Assembly (NCBI RefSeq): GCF_019112545.1
Contig: NW_025064884.1
Span: forward strand, 1,562,032-1,626,031
From: Guyanagaster necrorhizus
Lineage: Eukaryota > Basidiomycota > Agaricomycetes > Agaricales > Physalacriaceae
DNA: 64,000 nucleotides
Reading direction: 5' to 3'
How positions within the stretch are numbered: position 1 is the first letter of the stretch; every line of letters starts with the position of its first letter. Positions 12,190 through 23,830 of this stretch are shown piece by piece. A program made the translations under genes and the position numbers. The notes beneath the pieces were generated by a model. That model did no database searches and had not been told where the DNA came from. It saw only the letters and a program-made list of their open reading frames with translations.

Positions 12190-12829
12190 TTATATGGTCT
12201 TGGGCAATAGCATTGATAGGAACTCTGCCATTGACCCTGAATATTTTGGTTGACTAACATCATCTTCCACCAGCGCGTGCGCTTGCGACGGGGTGGATTC
12301 AGTTCCTCTGAAGGGACCCCTTCCCAGTGCCTTCACGTCACCTCCGCCGATGAGGAAGTCAAGGAAATCTTCGAGCTGTAAATGGAACTCCCTCTTGGGC
12401 ATGTTCAAAACTTCTATCTGCTGAATTTTACGGAAACATTGAGACCACGCTGGATCTTTGGGACGAATGAGTGTGAGACAATAAAATGTCTCGTGTTTGC
12501 ACTTCATAACGAGAATAGCGCAAACAGCGAAAAGAGTTTTGTCCTGATGCAGATACTCCAAAACTTCCTCGCGAGTCACAGAATTAAGTTTGCCAGATGT
12601 CGCGGCAATGACAAAAGCGTCTATAATTTCTGATAGCCACTCGTGAGAGATACTGGGCGCATAACATGGGTCATCGAGCTGGGGCAGACTGAAGAAACGG
12701 TGGTCAATAAAATAAGAAAAGGCCTCGTCCATGGTCAGGGAAAACCGAAGGAAATAATTGACCAGTTCGGCTGCTGGCGTGGGAGGGAGCCCGTCTTTAT
12801 CGTTGCCTACTATCCCTGCATTATCCTCG
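12190..12829 (-). pseudogene. C-terminal part of a DUF6535-like membrane protein gene, cut off by Copia-1
   Basis: This minus-strand frame encodes about 210 aa of unrecognised helical sequence (FSLTMDEAFSYFIDHRFF, then EEVLEYLHQDKTLFAV) and ends in MLLPKTI. Its upstream end is the Copia-1 LTR: the first codons of the open frame read through LTR sequence. Removing the element and one CCTCG joins it to host sequence at 17683. On the far side the same frame stays open (TVQLAFEDNAG across the junction). It is therefore read as the 3' part of the DUF6535-like gene whose 5' exons lie at 17683-19625. The protein family of this tail is not known to me. Confidence 0.6.
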
Positions 12830-13037
12830 TGTTGGGATAGCAATCCCGAGCGAGTACGAGAACGTACTCGAAGATACGATGCCAGTCAGCGGCAGCTGAC
12901 TTGGATCGTGATCCAGACTCATTTAGTATCTCGTAGAAAGATCTCGAAGTAATATGAAATGTATTTAAGTAGAACGTTTCTCTCTCGAGAGGCTAATACT
13001 AATCCTCTGTACATTACTCTGCTCTCTACTTACAACA
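12830..13037 (+). repeat. Copia-1 5' LTR (LTR-A)
   Basis: Starts TGTTGGGATAGC and ends CTTACAACA. It has a GTATTTAAGTAG box near 12960. It shares with the 3' LTR the allele CTAATACTAATCC, which differs in the internal copy. It retains more CG sites than the other two copies. Confidence 0.9.
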
Positions 13038-13123
13038 GGTTATGGGCCCCGGCCATAACTGAACTTACATTGCTACTCACTTCGCACTCTTTCATACTTT
13101 ACATACACACGTAGAACCGCATG

Positions 13124-13332
13124 TGTTGGGATAGCAATCCTGAGCAAGTACGAGAACGTACTCGAAGATACGATGCCAGTCAGTGGCAGCTGACTTGGAT
13201 CATGATCCGGACTTATTTAGTATCTCGTAGAAAGATCTCGAAGTAATATGAAATGTATTTAAGTAGAACGTTTCTCTCTCGAGAGGCTAATTCTAGTTCT
13301 CTGTTACATTACTCTGCTCTCTACTTACAACA
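13124..13332 (+). repeat. Internal LTR copy (LTR-B) of Copia-1
   Basis: A 209-bp near-copy of the LTR lying head to tail after LTR-A plus leader. The junction is exact: the first leader ends at its start codon (CCGCATG, 13117-13123) and the second LTR begins at the next base. LTR-B has an extra T and CTAATTCTAGTTC where A and C have CTAATACTAATCC, so it is not simply a fresh copy of LTR-A. Confidence 0.9.
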
Positions 13333-13349
13333 GGTTATGGGCCCTGGCC
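13333..13349 (+). other. Copia-1 primer-binding site (half tRNA-iMet type)
   Basis: The bases directly after the LTR, GGTTATGGGCCC, are complementary to the anticodon stem-loop of initiator methionine tRNA (GGGCCCAUAACC). Drosophila copia and relatives are known to prime minus-strand DNA from such an internal tRNA half. The same sequence follows LTR-A at 13038. Confidence 0.75.
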
Positions 13350-13415
13350 ATAACTGAACTTATGTCACTACTCACTTCGCACTCTTTCATACTTTACGTA
13401 CACACATAGAACCGC

Positions 13416-16400
13416 ATGGATAGCCAGTCCGTGTATAGAATTGACCCCCTTAAGGGCCCGGAAAATTATCCGACGTGGAAAATCAAGATGATCGATATCC
13501 TAACCGATTTAGGACTGATTGATTATGCAGATGGAAGCATTCTGGCCCCGGCAGACATGACACTGGTGGCAGATTGGAAGAAGAGTGATAGGAAGGCTCT
13601 TTCAACAATAAGATTGCGGGTTTCTGATGGCCCGCTGGTATATATTGCTGGTTCAAAGACTTTGGCAGAAGCCTGGAAAGCTCTGGAAGATATGTATGAG
13701 TCTAGGGGACCCATGGGAATTGTCCTTGTCAGAAGGAAATTCTTCAGAGCTCAGTGTGAAGAAGGAGAAAACATAGAGGAGCATATTAGGACTTTGAGGT
13801 CCTATCAGGAGGAGCTGGCATCCCTTAAGCAGAAAGTCAAGGAGGAGGACTTCTCTATCACACTGCTTACATCACTCCCAGAATCATGGAATTCATTCAT
13901 CTCATCAGTGGATACTGCTGACTTGAAAGATTCTTACAAGTTGATTTCCCAAATTCTTCAGGAAGACATCTGACTAAAGGAAAAGACTTCTGATTGGACC
14001 ATGACACTTGCAGCACATGGCAAGAAGTCCAATTCAAAAGTCATATGTTACGGATGTGGGGAAACTGGTCACATCAGAACAAATTGCCCAAATGGGAAGA
14101 AGAATTCCGGAAAGTCATGAAAAGGAAAGAGAAAGGGCCAGACTCAGGCACATATTGCCAAATTGGACTCAGAAGAAGATGACTACGTATTTTGTGCAAC
14201 AGATGTCACACTTACTTCACTCTCAGGAGTATCATGGCTAAGGGACTCTAGCACCACCAGACATATAGTCAAAAATAGATTATATTTTTCTGACTATGTT
14301 GAAACCCCAGGACATGAAGTCATTGATGTAGGCAAATCCAAAGGCTTGGAAAGGGGAACTGTCAAGATTAAAATAGTTGAAGGGGAAAAGATCACTCCAG
14401 TCACACTAAAGGAGTGTATCCACTGCCCTGATGCACCATTCAATCTTATGTCGATAGGGTGCATTATAGATGCTGGATTTGAACTCAGATTCAAAGAGTC
14501 CAGAATGGATATTATCTCACCACATGGCAAGATAATCAGCCATGGAGATAAAATATCAAAGCTGTACAGCCTTGACATCATTGTTCCAGAAATAACCCAG
14601 GCCCATGCTACAAAATCAGCCCGATCATGGCAAAAGTGGCACAAAACATTAGGCCACTTAAATATGGGATCAGTAAAGAGACTATTTAGAAAGAAAATGG
14701 TCAAGGGGATGGATATAGATGAGTCAGCTGAGCCTCAGACAGATTGCATAGCTTGCATAAAAGCCAAACATTATACCAAGCCATTTCCACAGGAAGCTGA
14801 AAGAGACTATACTGAAATAAGGGAAATGACATTTTCAGATCTATGAGGGCCAGCCTGAACTCAGGGTATCCATGGTGAAAGGTATTACATAAGCTTCACA
14901 GATGGAAAATCCTGAAGGACAATGTTGTATTTTTTGAAGTCAAAGCAAGATATAGAAATTCGAAAGAAGATCCAGCAGTATCAAAAATACATCAAAGTCC
15001 ACAAAGGGAAGGATCTGAAGTTTATGAGAATTGACAATGGAAAGGAATATGTCAATGAAGAGGTAAAGGAATACCTCCAGGACAATGGCATACAGTTGGA
15101 ATTGACTGCAGCATACTCTCTATCTCAAAATAGAGTTGCTGAGAGAATAAATCGGACCCTTGTGGAGCATGCATGCACCATGCTAGAAGAACATCACTTA
15201 CTGAAGTTTCTATGGCCCGAGGCAGTGGTATATGCCACATATTTGAAGAACCAATCACCAACCAGGGCTATCAAGAATGATCTAATCTCAGAAGAAGTGT
15301 TTCAGGGCATGAAACCAGATATTTTGGCACTTCAGGAATTTGGAGTAAAGTGCTGGGTGTTGCAGCAAGATAACAAGAGGTCAAAACTGGATCCAAAGTC
15401 AAGAAAATTTATTTTCACAGGTCTTACAGATGAATCCAGGGTCTGGAGATATTATAACCCTCAAACCAGGCAGATTCAGACCTCAAGAAATGTTATATTC
15501 CCTGAAAACAACACTACAGAGCCTATAGACACTGACTATATAGTCTCTCATCCTTCATTGCTTGAGGGAGAGTCAGAGAGCAAAGTTGAGCAGACTTCAG
15601 ATGGAAATGATGGCATTTTGGATGATTCCATGGATGCCAGAAATGCCAAACCAAAAGGGGAAATAGCCCCTGATGTGTTATTGATCAAATCAAATTTCTC
15701 AATATAGCATAGGAAAGTGATTGAGCCACATGACAAACCAGTTCAGATTGCATCAAAGACTCAACCGAGTTACCAGACACTTCATAATCCAAGTGTATGA
15801 GCTGTGAAAATATCAGAACAACAGTGTACCTCAGAAGAATCATCTTTGGAAGCCGTAAATATTGCAATAGACTATGCATGCATTGGGGAAACTGCAGACA
15901 ATCTCAGTGATGAGCCATTAAGCCTTGAAGAAGCCAAAACAAGGCCAGACTGGCATCATTGGAAGAAAGCAATGGATGAAGAATACAATCTATTGACTTT
16001 CCTAGGCACATGGCAGCTGGAAGAATTACCCAAAGACAGATCACTTGTGGATTGCAAGTGGACTTACAGATTGAAAAGGGATGGTAATAGGAAAATCACC
16101 AGGTATAAGGCCAGACTTGTTGCAAAAGGATTTTCACAGGTACCTGGCATTGATTTCTTTGAGACATATGCACCAGTTGTCAGGCTGGACACATTTCATC
16201 TACTCATGGCAATTGCCACTCAAAGAAACCTAATCATTCATGGAATGGACATTGTTGGAGCTTACTTAAATGGTAAACTCAATGAATCCATTTACATGGC
16301 ACAGCCATCTGAATATTCAGATGGGAGTGGAAAAGCAGCACACCTCAAATTAACATTGTACAGACTCAAGCAATCTGGCTGAGTTTAGAATGACAAATTA

Positions 16401-17462
16401 AATGCTATATTTTTGGGACTTGGTTACATCAGATTGATCAGTGATCAATGTGTGTACATCAGACAAATGAGTTCTGGTCCCATAATCATAGCTGTACATG
16501 TTGATGACATGACATTACTTGCCTCAGATGATAAAACCATATCTAAAATGAAAGAAGAGCTTAAGAAGAAGCTAAATGTCACAGACATGGGAGAGATTCA
16601 ATATATATTGGGCATGAAGATAGACAGGAATAGGGATAAGAGCACTATCACTCTATCCCAGAAGGCATATATTCTCAAAGTACTTGAGTGAATGGGTATG
16701 AATGACTGCAAACCAGTCAAAATGCCTATGGACCCAAATGTATGACTAGAGAAAATTCCGACAGAAGACCCATGAGATGTTGACACAGCCATCAGGCAAT
16801 ATTACCATACTGGTGTTGGATCACTAATGTATGCAGCCAATGGATCCCGGCCTGACATTGCACATGCTGTCACCGAATTAAGCAAGTATGTGCAGAATCC
16901 AGCTGCTGAGCATGTCACAGCCTTGAAGCAAGTTTTCTGCTATCTGAAGGGAACTCTAGACTTCAGAATCACATATGGAGGGACTATAGATGAGCTGATA
17001 CCTTATTCAGACTCAGACTGGGGAGAAGACAGAACAGATAGAAGATCAACATCTGATTATGTCTGTACCTATGCAGGGGGAGCTGTTACTTGGAGTTCAA
17101 AGAAACAGCCCACCATAGTCTTATCCACTATGGAAGCAGAATATATGGCCCTTGCACACACAACCCAGGAAGTAATTTGGCTATGAGCACTCTTAACCGA
17201 ATTAGGATTGCCACCTTATGAAGTGATGACTATTTTTGTCGACAATCAATCAGCAATCAAATTTGCCGAGAACCCTATATTCCATGCACGATCGAAGCAT
17301 ATAGACATATGGCACCACTTCATTTGTGAGTGCATGGCTTCAAACGAAGTCAAAGTTCAGCACTGTGCATCAGAGGAGAACTTAGCGGATATATTCACTA
17401 AAGGCCTACCAAGACCATTACATGAGTATTTATCTGCAGGTATTCTAGGAACTCGGAATTGA
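13416..17462 (+). pseudogene. Copia-1 Gag-Pol polyprotein, one frame with 13 internal stops
   Basis: One reading frame of 1349 codons runs from ATG 13416 to TGA 17462 with no frameshift. Domains in order are a UBN2-type Gag (13416-13970), the CCHC knuckle CYGCGETGHIRTNC (about 14046-14087) and protease with WLRDSSTTRH (14235). The integrase zinc part (GHLNMGSV, CIACIKAK) and the integrase core (about 14850-15230) come next. RT follows with HVDD near 16500, then RNase H ending near 17440. Stops are TGA at 13971, 14118, 14844, 14856, 14913, 15798, 16380, 16689, 16743, 16773 and 17184, and TAG at 15705 and 16386. Eleven of thirteen are TGA, as expected if CGA arginine codons decayed to TGA. Confidence 0.92.
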
Positions 17463-17469
17463 GGGGGAG

Positions 17470-17677
17470 TGTTGGGATAGCAATCCCAAGTGAGTACGAG
17501 AACGTACTCAAAGATACAGTGCCAGTCAGTGGCAGCTGACTTGGATCATGATCCGGACTTATTTAGTATCTCGTAGAAAGATCTCGAAGTAATACGAAAT
17601 GTATTTAAGTAGAACGTTTCTCTCTCGAGAGGCTAATACTAATCCTCTGTACATTACTCTGCTCTCTACTTACAACA
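17470..17677 (+). repeat. Copia-1 3' LTR (LTR-C)
   Basis: Follows the purine tract GAGGGGGAG and starts TGTTGGGATAGC. It is nearly identical to LTR-A, differing mostly at CG sites, and is followed by the CCTCG duplication. Confidence 0.93.
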
Positions 17678-17682
17678 CCTCG

Positions 17683-19625
17683 AAAGCAAGCTGGACCGTG
17701 TGGCTAACGTTGGTGTACACCAGTCTTTGGGGAGAAAACGAGGATGGAGGAATGTAGTATCAAGTAATCGAAGAAAGATCATTAGGATCATACGCTGATG
17801 CACCGAAGTATAGCCAAATTGGTCCAGTGAAATCAGCTCATATAGTTGTTTGAGTACAGCATGACAGTTGTGATCATTCAAATGATGTGAATCGATGGCC
17901 ATATAAACTCCTATACTGCGTACAACCCAGTCGAAAAATTATCCAAGAATGGAAAATTGTCGAGCTGTTCGACGATACCGGTGGAGCCGACGGCCAAAAG
18001 ATAACGTAAACGCTGATCTGGCGGTTCCGGGTATTCAGGGGATCGTAATAGAAGTGGCTCATCTGAGTCCGAGTCTTATAGATGAACCCCGATTAACTCA
18101 TAGGCATCGAGCTAAGAGCGGCGCTGAACACACAATAGTTCGGCATGAACTTCTGGGGATAAGTCGCAGTATGCTGCAAGCGTCACATTAATCCAGGCAT
18201 CGTCTATGGCCACGCGGAGAAATGAATGTATTAGGCGATCTAATGTGTTTGCTTACGACGGATCATCTAGCTGTAAAGGCTGTGAGAGGACCTCTCGAAG
18301 GGTCTTCTCGTACAGGCGCGAGATTCCATCGGCTTGGCGCATTAGAGAGTCCGCAGATCCCGAGGGTAAAGCACTGATGGCCTGTACAACGATGCTCTGA
18401 ACGCTGGGGTTGGATGACATTGAAAAGAGCCATGAAAGAGCATGTACATCAGTGTCATCAGCACTAGCTTCGACAACTGAGCGCTCAACTTCCCCTAGCA
18501 CGCGTATGGGTGCCTTTTCTGGAACTTGAGCCGATGTCGCCCAATATTTGGATATCGGAGAGATGTTGTGAGAAACATAGGCATAAAGAGAAAAAATGTA
18601 TTGTGATGGGGGTATTTTGTAAGGGCAGGAGGGGTAAAGAACCGGGAGGAAATTTGTAACCAAATATGCGGCGAACGATATGAACGTGATGGCACCAACA
18701 ACGCATGCAATCAGCACACGCAATGGGACTAGAAAGAGAATTAAACCCATAAGAAAGACGGCAAGGGAAGTTGTCATGATGACGGTAAGCATTCCGATGA
18801 TGAAAGCCACATGCCACTGCTGTAGTCCCATGTATCGGAACTTACATGCGGCGTCTGTCTCGGGGGGTGCCAGACGGGACGGCCATGTACTAGTGAATCC
18901 ACTGTTTGGTTAAAAAAGAAAATAAAGCGGTGGTGAGACTGAGTGAAAGGCTAGTGAACCACAGTTCGTTGACCCAACAGTCGAATGTCGCAGGGTTAAA
19001 TGTCAAATAGGGGGGAAGCTCAGATCGAGGAACATCGTTCACTGGCGAACCATTCGCGACCGCGCGCTGGACGTTGACAAGCTCGAATAGAAGCGATGCA
19101 ACGACATTACTGCTGTCAACCTGAAGGCTCTGGGAGGTCTGGACCACGAAAGTAGTAACAACGGCTGAGAAAAGACCAGCCTATTCAAATGTTAAGGAGG
19201 AGATTCTAAAAAAAAGCCTTAGCACTGACAAAGACGAGCAGAACATCTAGTCCATCCTTCCATCCTTCCACCATCTCGATATCGAATGCACCACATTCTT
19301 CGAGGTATGTTCTCCAGATCCTAGCAGCCAGCCTCGTATTTCTTGTCCTCCGACAGCTTGTATTCGTAGTTGAAAGGATCGCTGCCTTTTTCCCCAGTGA
19401 GATTCATAGCGACTTCCGACAAACGTTGAATATACACATGCTACCTTGGACCATATGTTCCTGATGCTGGAGACCCATCATCCCACGATTTGAACGTCGT
19501 CGTCGACGCAAAGAATAGGATGTAATATTCTCCCCTGGTTGTTGGGCTGCCGGCTGAGAATTATTATCAGACATTCTTGGACTGTTCTGGCCGTCAGTTT
19601 GTCGAACATGAATACCAGGAATCAT
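17683..19625 (-). pseudogene. 5' part of DUF6535-like multi-pass membrane protein gene
   Basis: On the minus strand the exons carry the pattern I associate with fungal DUF6535 proteins. ARIWRTYLEE and EMVEGWKDGLDVLLVF come first, then after a short intron GLFSAVVTTFVVQTSQ. The membrane segment ELWFTSLSLSLTTALFSFL comes next, and after another intron comes the run WHVAFIIGMLTVIMTTSLAV with further hydrophobic helices (18640-18830). A soluble tail (ALSWLFSMSSNPSVQSIV) follows. Near 19326-19336 one extra base separates KKYEA from ARIWRTYLEE, a frameshift that stops the N-terminal exon. Frames also break at 17900-18250. With the copia insertion this copy is a pseudogene. The function of the family is unknown. 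Confidence 0.65.
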
Positions 19626-21744
19626 GGCTGTAGAGTGGGTGTGAGGTCAACGCTTGCGAGACGTGCTGCTCCCGCGTGCATGATGGCACCATGCCGTGTA
19701 ATAATAAGGTTGATCCGGCAGCGAAAAGTCGACATGCAAGTTGGATGTTGTGAGCAATGCGAGCGTACATAAGGTGCTGACGATCGCTCTCATTTGCAGT
19801 CAATATCGCCAGCGCCCGAAATCCTTACCACGAAATCTGCCACTTGCATTCTCTTCGTCTTCAGACAGTGAACATCTAAGGATTACAAGGCATCACCTGG
19901 GCAACAAATATTATTTTGAAGCCATCGGAATCGGTCGGAGGTGGGTGTTTGTGGATGACAGTTTCGAAAACCACGTGCGTCATAACAGCTCTCCCCGTGA
20001 CCACGTTCTCGCTCATACACTGTGACCAGGTGTAATCGCCATTGACCGCCTCGATGATGGTCTTCAGGAATCTATTTTCCCCAGTAAGGTCAAAAAAATG
20101 GCGTCTATGTAACGACAACTGAAGTGCCGTTCAGATACCAAGCATCTCGTTCGCTGTCTTGCCGACCTTGTTCATCGTCAAAGGAAAATTGCGGGTTATC
20201 AAGGATGACTGCCGGGATGTAGGTGTGCTCTTCGTGCGTCTCCTGGGTCTTTCAGTGTAGCCGAGGACGAGGACTTCGAGGACTGTCCAACGCGACTCAA
20301 TCTGAATGCCAAGGAAATTGTCCCCGACTCATGTCTCCCACTCTGAAATTCTCATTGCCTGGTGTTTTTTTTCTTCATTACGTGCTCAGCAACTCGCTGT
20401 ATGGTTGGCCTAGTTGCGAAACGCACATATGCGTCCGGCACTTGGTATGGCCGTTCTACAACTTATGGACCCACTAGCCCTCGATTACCGTGATATCCGG
20501 ATACAGTGTTTCAGCCCCAATGTGCGGTCCCTGAGGGACCGATCTAATGATTTGTTCAGACTTTGTCTAGTCTGATAAGCATTCGAGCCAATACATAGAC
20601 TCTGTGCAACGTCTATCTCGCTAGCGGAGTTATGCATGGATGGAGGTATCTTACCATTATTCCAAGTACGTAAGTCGTTCATTCTTCCTGTGCTATCGCT
20701 GCTGACTATACCATCAGTGACATAGGATCCTGAATTCAAGGAACCCGAGGAGCGAGGCCGTGTCTGTAACAGGTACGCCCATCTAGTGTTGAATCGATTG
20801 TTCAATCTCGATCTCACGCATAACAGGTACGGCATCCCGAATACCTTGAAATGGCACATTTCCAGCTCTCAGTGCAGGGGGATTTAGCATCGTCGCATGC
20901 TATCGCGTACCAGCTTTGTGTTCGATTCGCGAGTCGGAGGTATAAAATGTACATATCGACGTAGTAATAATTATGAACAGGGAAACTAATACTTACACTT
21001 GTGAGCCATGAGAAGAAATCAATGGATACTTTGGAAGTGCCCCGAGCCTCTATCCAAAGCAGATACATTGCAAGTGTGCAGGAAAGTAATAATAATTCTT
21101 CTCTTCTTGACGCAATGCCACGACGGTTTGACTTGTTGCCGTGATACTGCATCGCGGTTTTATAAACGGAACATGCCAACCCTTCATTCAAGGTTGAAAA
21201 ATAAATGGCTATAAAGCACAATTTTCTTCCAAAAGCTCAATATACTAATCTTGTACTAATATTTGGCTGGGACCGGAATGGGGCCAAGCCGAATACTTGT
21301 CAGCTCGGGAGGAGTATGCATCTAAATTTGGTCTTTTACATATGGTATCAAGATTGAGCAATTGATTACATACTCTGCCAATCTCCCTGAATGGATTTCT
21401 ATATTCTGATAATGATCACTTTGTCAATATCATTACAGTACAAGTATGAATTGTCCTGAATATTTAAATCACTGAAGAATTGAAATGATAAAGTATTTGG
21501 AAAGAAGCACTGAGGTGATGGCTGCATAGACACTGTTATGTGCATGCCATCAGTCTCTGCATCACCTTGACCAACCATGAATTCAAACACAAGCCCCACT
21601 GGACTCCACCCATTTTCCATTACCCACCAATTTCATTTTACCATTACTATTTCACATTTGTATTTCATACTCTAGTATCTAGACCCCAAACATGGTAGTG
21701 AATAGTTGACACTGGAACCCAATGGACTCCAACTCAGACTTAGC
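19626..21744. other. CpG-normal to CpG-poor sequence without a confident gene; first copy of a duplicated segment
   Basis: Only short frames. Around 20700-20860 there are intron-like GT-AG pairs and frames such as EERGRVCN, but no gene model could be supported. The part 20672-20792 is matched at 32259-32371 by a CpG-poor copy, and 21371-21440 matches 32367-32430. CG becomes very rare after about 21310. Confidence 0.45.
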
Positions 21745-21961
21745 TGTTGGAAATCCTAGGTGTCATGCAGAATAGACTCCAGGCTGGTAAGGCCAGATAG
21801 AATGAACTTCTTATTCTACAGCTCCTACAGAGCTTATATTTATACTCTCCAGGCTCATATCTAGAATTTACTACAACTTTCTCTCTCTCTTGAGCTTACT
21901 CATCAACTCTCAGCATGATGCTGGATTGCTCTTTCTAGAACTTTCCAGCAAAATCCCAACA
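21745..21961 (+). repeat. Solo LTR with TTAGC target duplication
   Basis: A 217-bp element beginning TGTTGGAAATCC and ending AAAATCCCAACA, flanked on both sides by TTAGC (21740-21744 and 21962-21966). No coding sequence lies beside it, so it is a recombined solo LTR, probably copia-type by its TGTTGG start. It contains no CG. Orientation is taken from the TG...CA ends and is not certain. Confidence 0.85.
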
Positions 21962-21966
21962 TTAGC

Positions 21967-22779
21967 TACCAATAGTATATAAACCACATATGAGCATTGT
22001 AAATACTCAGTTTGAATATCAGCTTGGATAGCTATCTACACTTTGTGCTCACTTCAGCTCCTCTCTATCTCATCTGTTGGATTCCACTCTGAAAGATATT
22101 CCTCTTCACTTCTCTGATGGAACTCCATTCTGCCAATCCAAATCCTTGGACCTTGACTCAAGAGTGATATTGCCAATAGCTTCATTGATGCCCATGCACT
22201 CTGCTGGTCTCTGCATGTGCACTCAAGCCCAATCAATTGGCACATTCCTAACAGACATCTGAGACTATTTGGAGACCTTCTGGAGTATATCTTAAAGCTC
22301 AAAGCTGATTGATCAATCATGATATACTCTAGATATACCTTCAGGAGACCACACCAATCTTATGTTCTCATCACCACAGTGAAGGGTCCTTGATCTTCTT
22401 CTATATTGGTATCTGAAAGCAAGAATTTATTGAAGACTTGAGGATTACTCCAATACTTAACACAACTGTATTATTTGAGCAACAAAATGAGAGCATCTAG
22501 ATGCCACAATCCCAGTGAACTTCCTGGAGAACATGTTTCTGTTATATTATGACTAAGGAAGTTCAGATCATTAAATATCATTTGTATAACCAGGACAAGA
22601 TTAAGCAAAGCACTATGAGTTTAAGCAACTGTGGGAGGAGAATTTCACTTCCTTCCCTTTGCAGAATAGGCTAGATGCCTATTCCATCATGCATATTCTC
22701 TTCATGTTAAAGGACTACCATCACTCTCCATTGAGAAACCATAGCATCCTTGTCACCTCCATCAAGCTCTCTGAGATGT
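21967..22779. other. CpG-poor duplicated segment, no gene
   Basis: No gene seen. From about 22375 to 22740 it aligns with 32423-32785, including shared runs such as TTGATCTTCTTCTATAT and ACACAACT(G/A)TATTATTTGAGC. Both copies are CpG-poor here. Confidence 0.55.
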
Positions 22780-23212
22780 TTATTTGTGCACTCTATTTTT
22801 GACCTCTATGGTTACAACTTATCTTATGTGATCTAAACCCAGATCCACTGTGATCATCTCTCCAATGAGCTATCCATCTAAAATTTGAGTTTCATCTGCA
22901 AACCTGTGTCTCAATCACAGCATAAATTAGAGAAAACTGCAAGACTCTTTTCTTTCAGTATCTATTCATTATGAAATTTTGAGTGCATAACATTCTTGAA
23001 GCACTTATAAACAGCATGTAGCTGCTCACTCTCTACTCACACCATGTTTTCTTCCAAGCTCTTAGGGCTGCATCTTCCTGTGATATGCTCAGCTACTATA
23101 TATGACAGTATCATGGACCTGCCAATTCTCAATTTTGACTACATCATCATTGAAAATATGCATAATGCTCATACTGTCACTCATTTGTTTATTGGCAAAA
23201 AGCAATACAGCT
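22780..23212 (+). pseudogene. GMC oxidoreductase remnant: promoter, exon 1 and start of exon 2
   Basis: The block aligns with 33850-34260, the promoter and first exon of GMC2. The TATAAAC box lies at 23006-23012, 32 bp before ATG 23044. The frame reads MFSSKLLG and continues LPILNFDYIII, where GMC2 has LPILDFDYIIV. The FAD glycine motif is lost (IEN for VGG). Intron 1 and the first bases of exon 2 are recognisable to about 23212, after which similarity stops. Nearly every difference from GMC2 is CG to TG or CA. It is a decayed, truncated paralogue. Confidence 0.85.
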
Positions 23213-23356
23213 TTTGTAACTTTCACTCATGATACTTAAATGTGGTCAGATGGAGTGATCAATTATAGTAACTTTTGATGATAAAATTCAGTATTGTTAT
23301 TATATAGATAGAGTACATGATACTGATTTATTTCATCTTATTTTGCAGTCATAGTC

Positions 23357-23797
23357 TGTGAAGCCCAAGCGTCACATGAGCGAATACATGTGATAAACAG
23401 GCGTTCCTTCGCACTTCGAGGAATCACCTGAGTTCACTGTATGTATATCCGGACGAGGTGACCCAAGGTCAGGTATAGACTCGAGGTAGAATAGTGTGTA
23501 TAAACTTTAGCTCGAAGCTGGGGTATCCCAGCGAGAGCATTCGTCCTTAAATACTGTACAGTCGTCCTCTAATTATACTACTGCTTATTATGTGTGTCTG
23601 TGGTTATGATGCTCGTTGTCCTTGAGCATCGTTACTGTACATAAAAGGGTGATTGTGTGCATCGTTGACATGACTCATAATAACTTGACGGAAGGTTAGT
23701 TGTGTCGACCAAGCTTCCCATGGTCTTGTGCCTTCTGACTCAGCATAAATAGGGGTAAAACAAAGGAAAAAGGGGAAAAAGGGGAAAAATCGTAACA
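23357..23797 (-). repeat. Gypsy-A 3' LTR
   Basis: On the minus strand it starts TGTTACG and ends TTCACA, where the 5' LTR has TTAACA. It carries TATTTAAGG and the AGCTTCGAGCTAA block. Differences from the other LTR are mostly CG transitions, for example CA against TG in GTCA(CA/TG)TGAG. Confidence 0.93.
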
Positions 23798-23830
23798 TTA
23801 CCCCCTCCTTAAGACCATCGTCCCGATGGC

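Larger units (their letters stand above)
12830..17677 (+). mobile_element. Copia-1: complete Ty1/copia element with duplicated 5' LTR-leader
   Basis: A 4848-bp element bounded by 208-bp LTRs (12830-13037 and 17470-17677) and by the 5-bp target duplication CCTCG (12825-12829 and 17678-17682). An internal third LTR-like copy (13124-13332) follows the first. The order Gag, protease, integrase, RT, RNase H is the copia order. It is inserted in a DUF6535-like host gene. The coding part carries 13 in-frame stops, so this copy is not autonomous. Confidence 0.95.

Noticed and set aside
20485..21221. Minus-strand frames of 124 and 135 codons as genes
   Set aside because: They overlap each other in different frames, contain no recognisable motif, and plus-strand intron-like signals are equally good. 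No model could be chosen.
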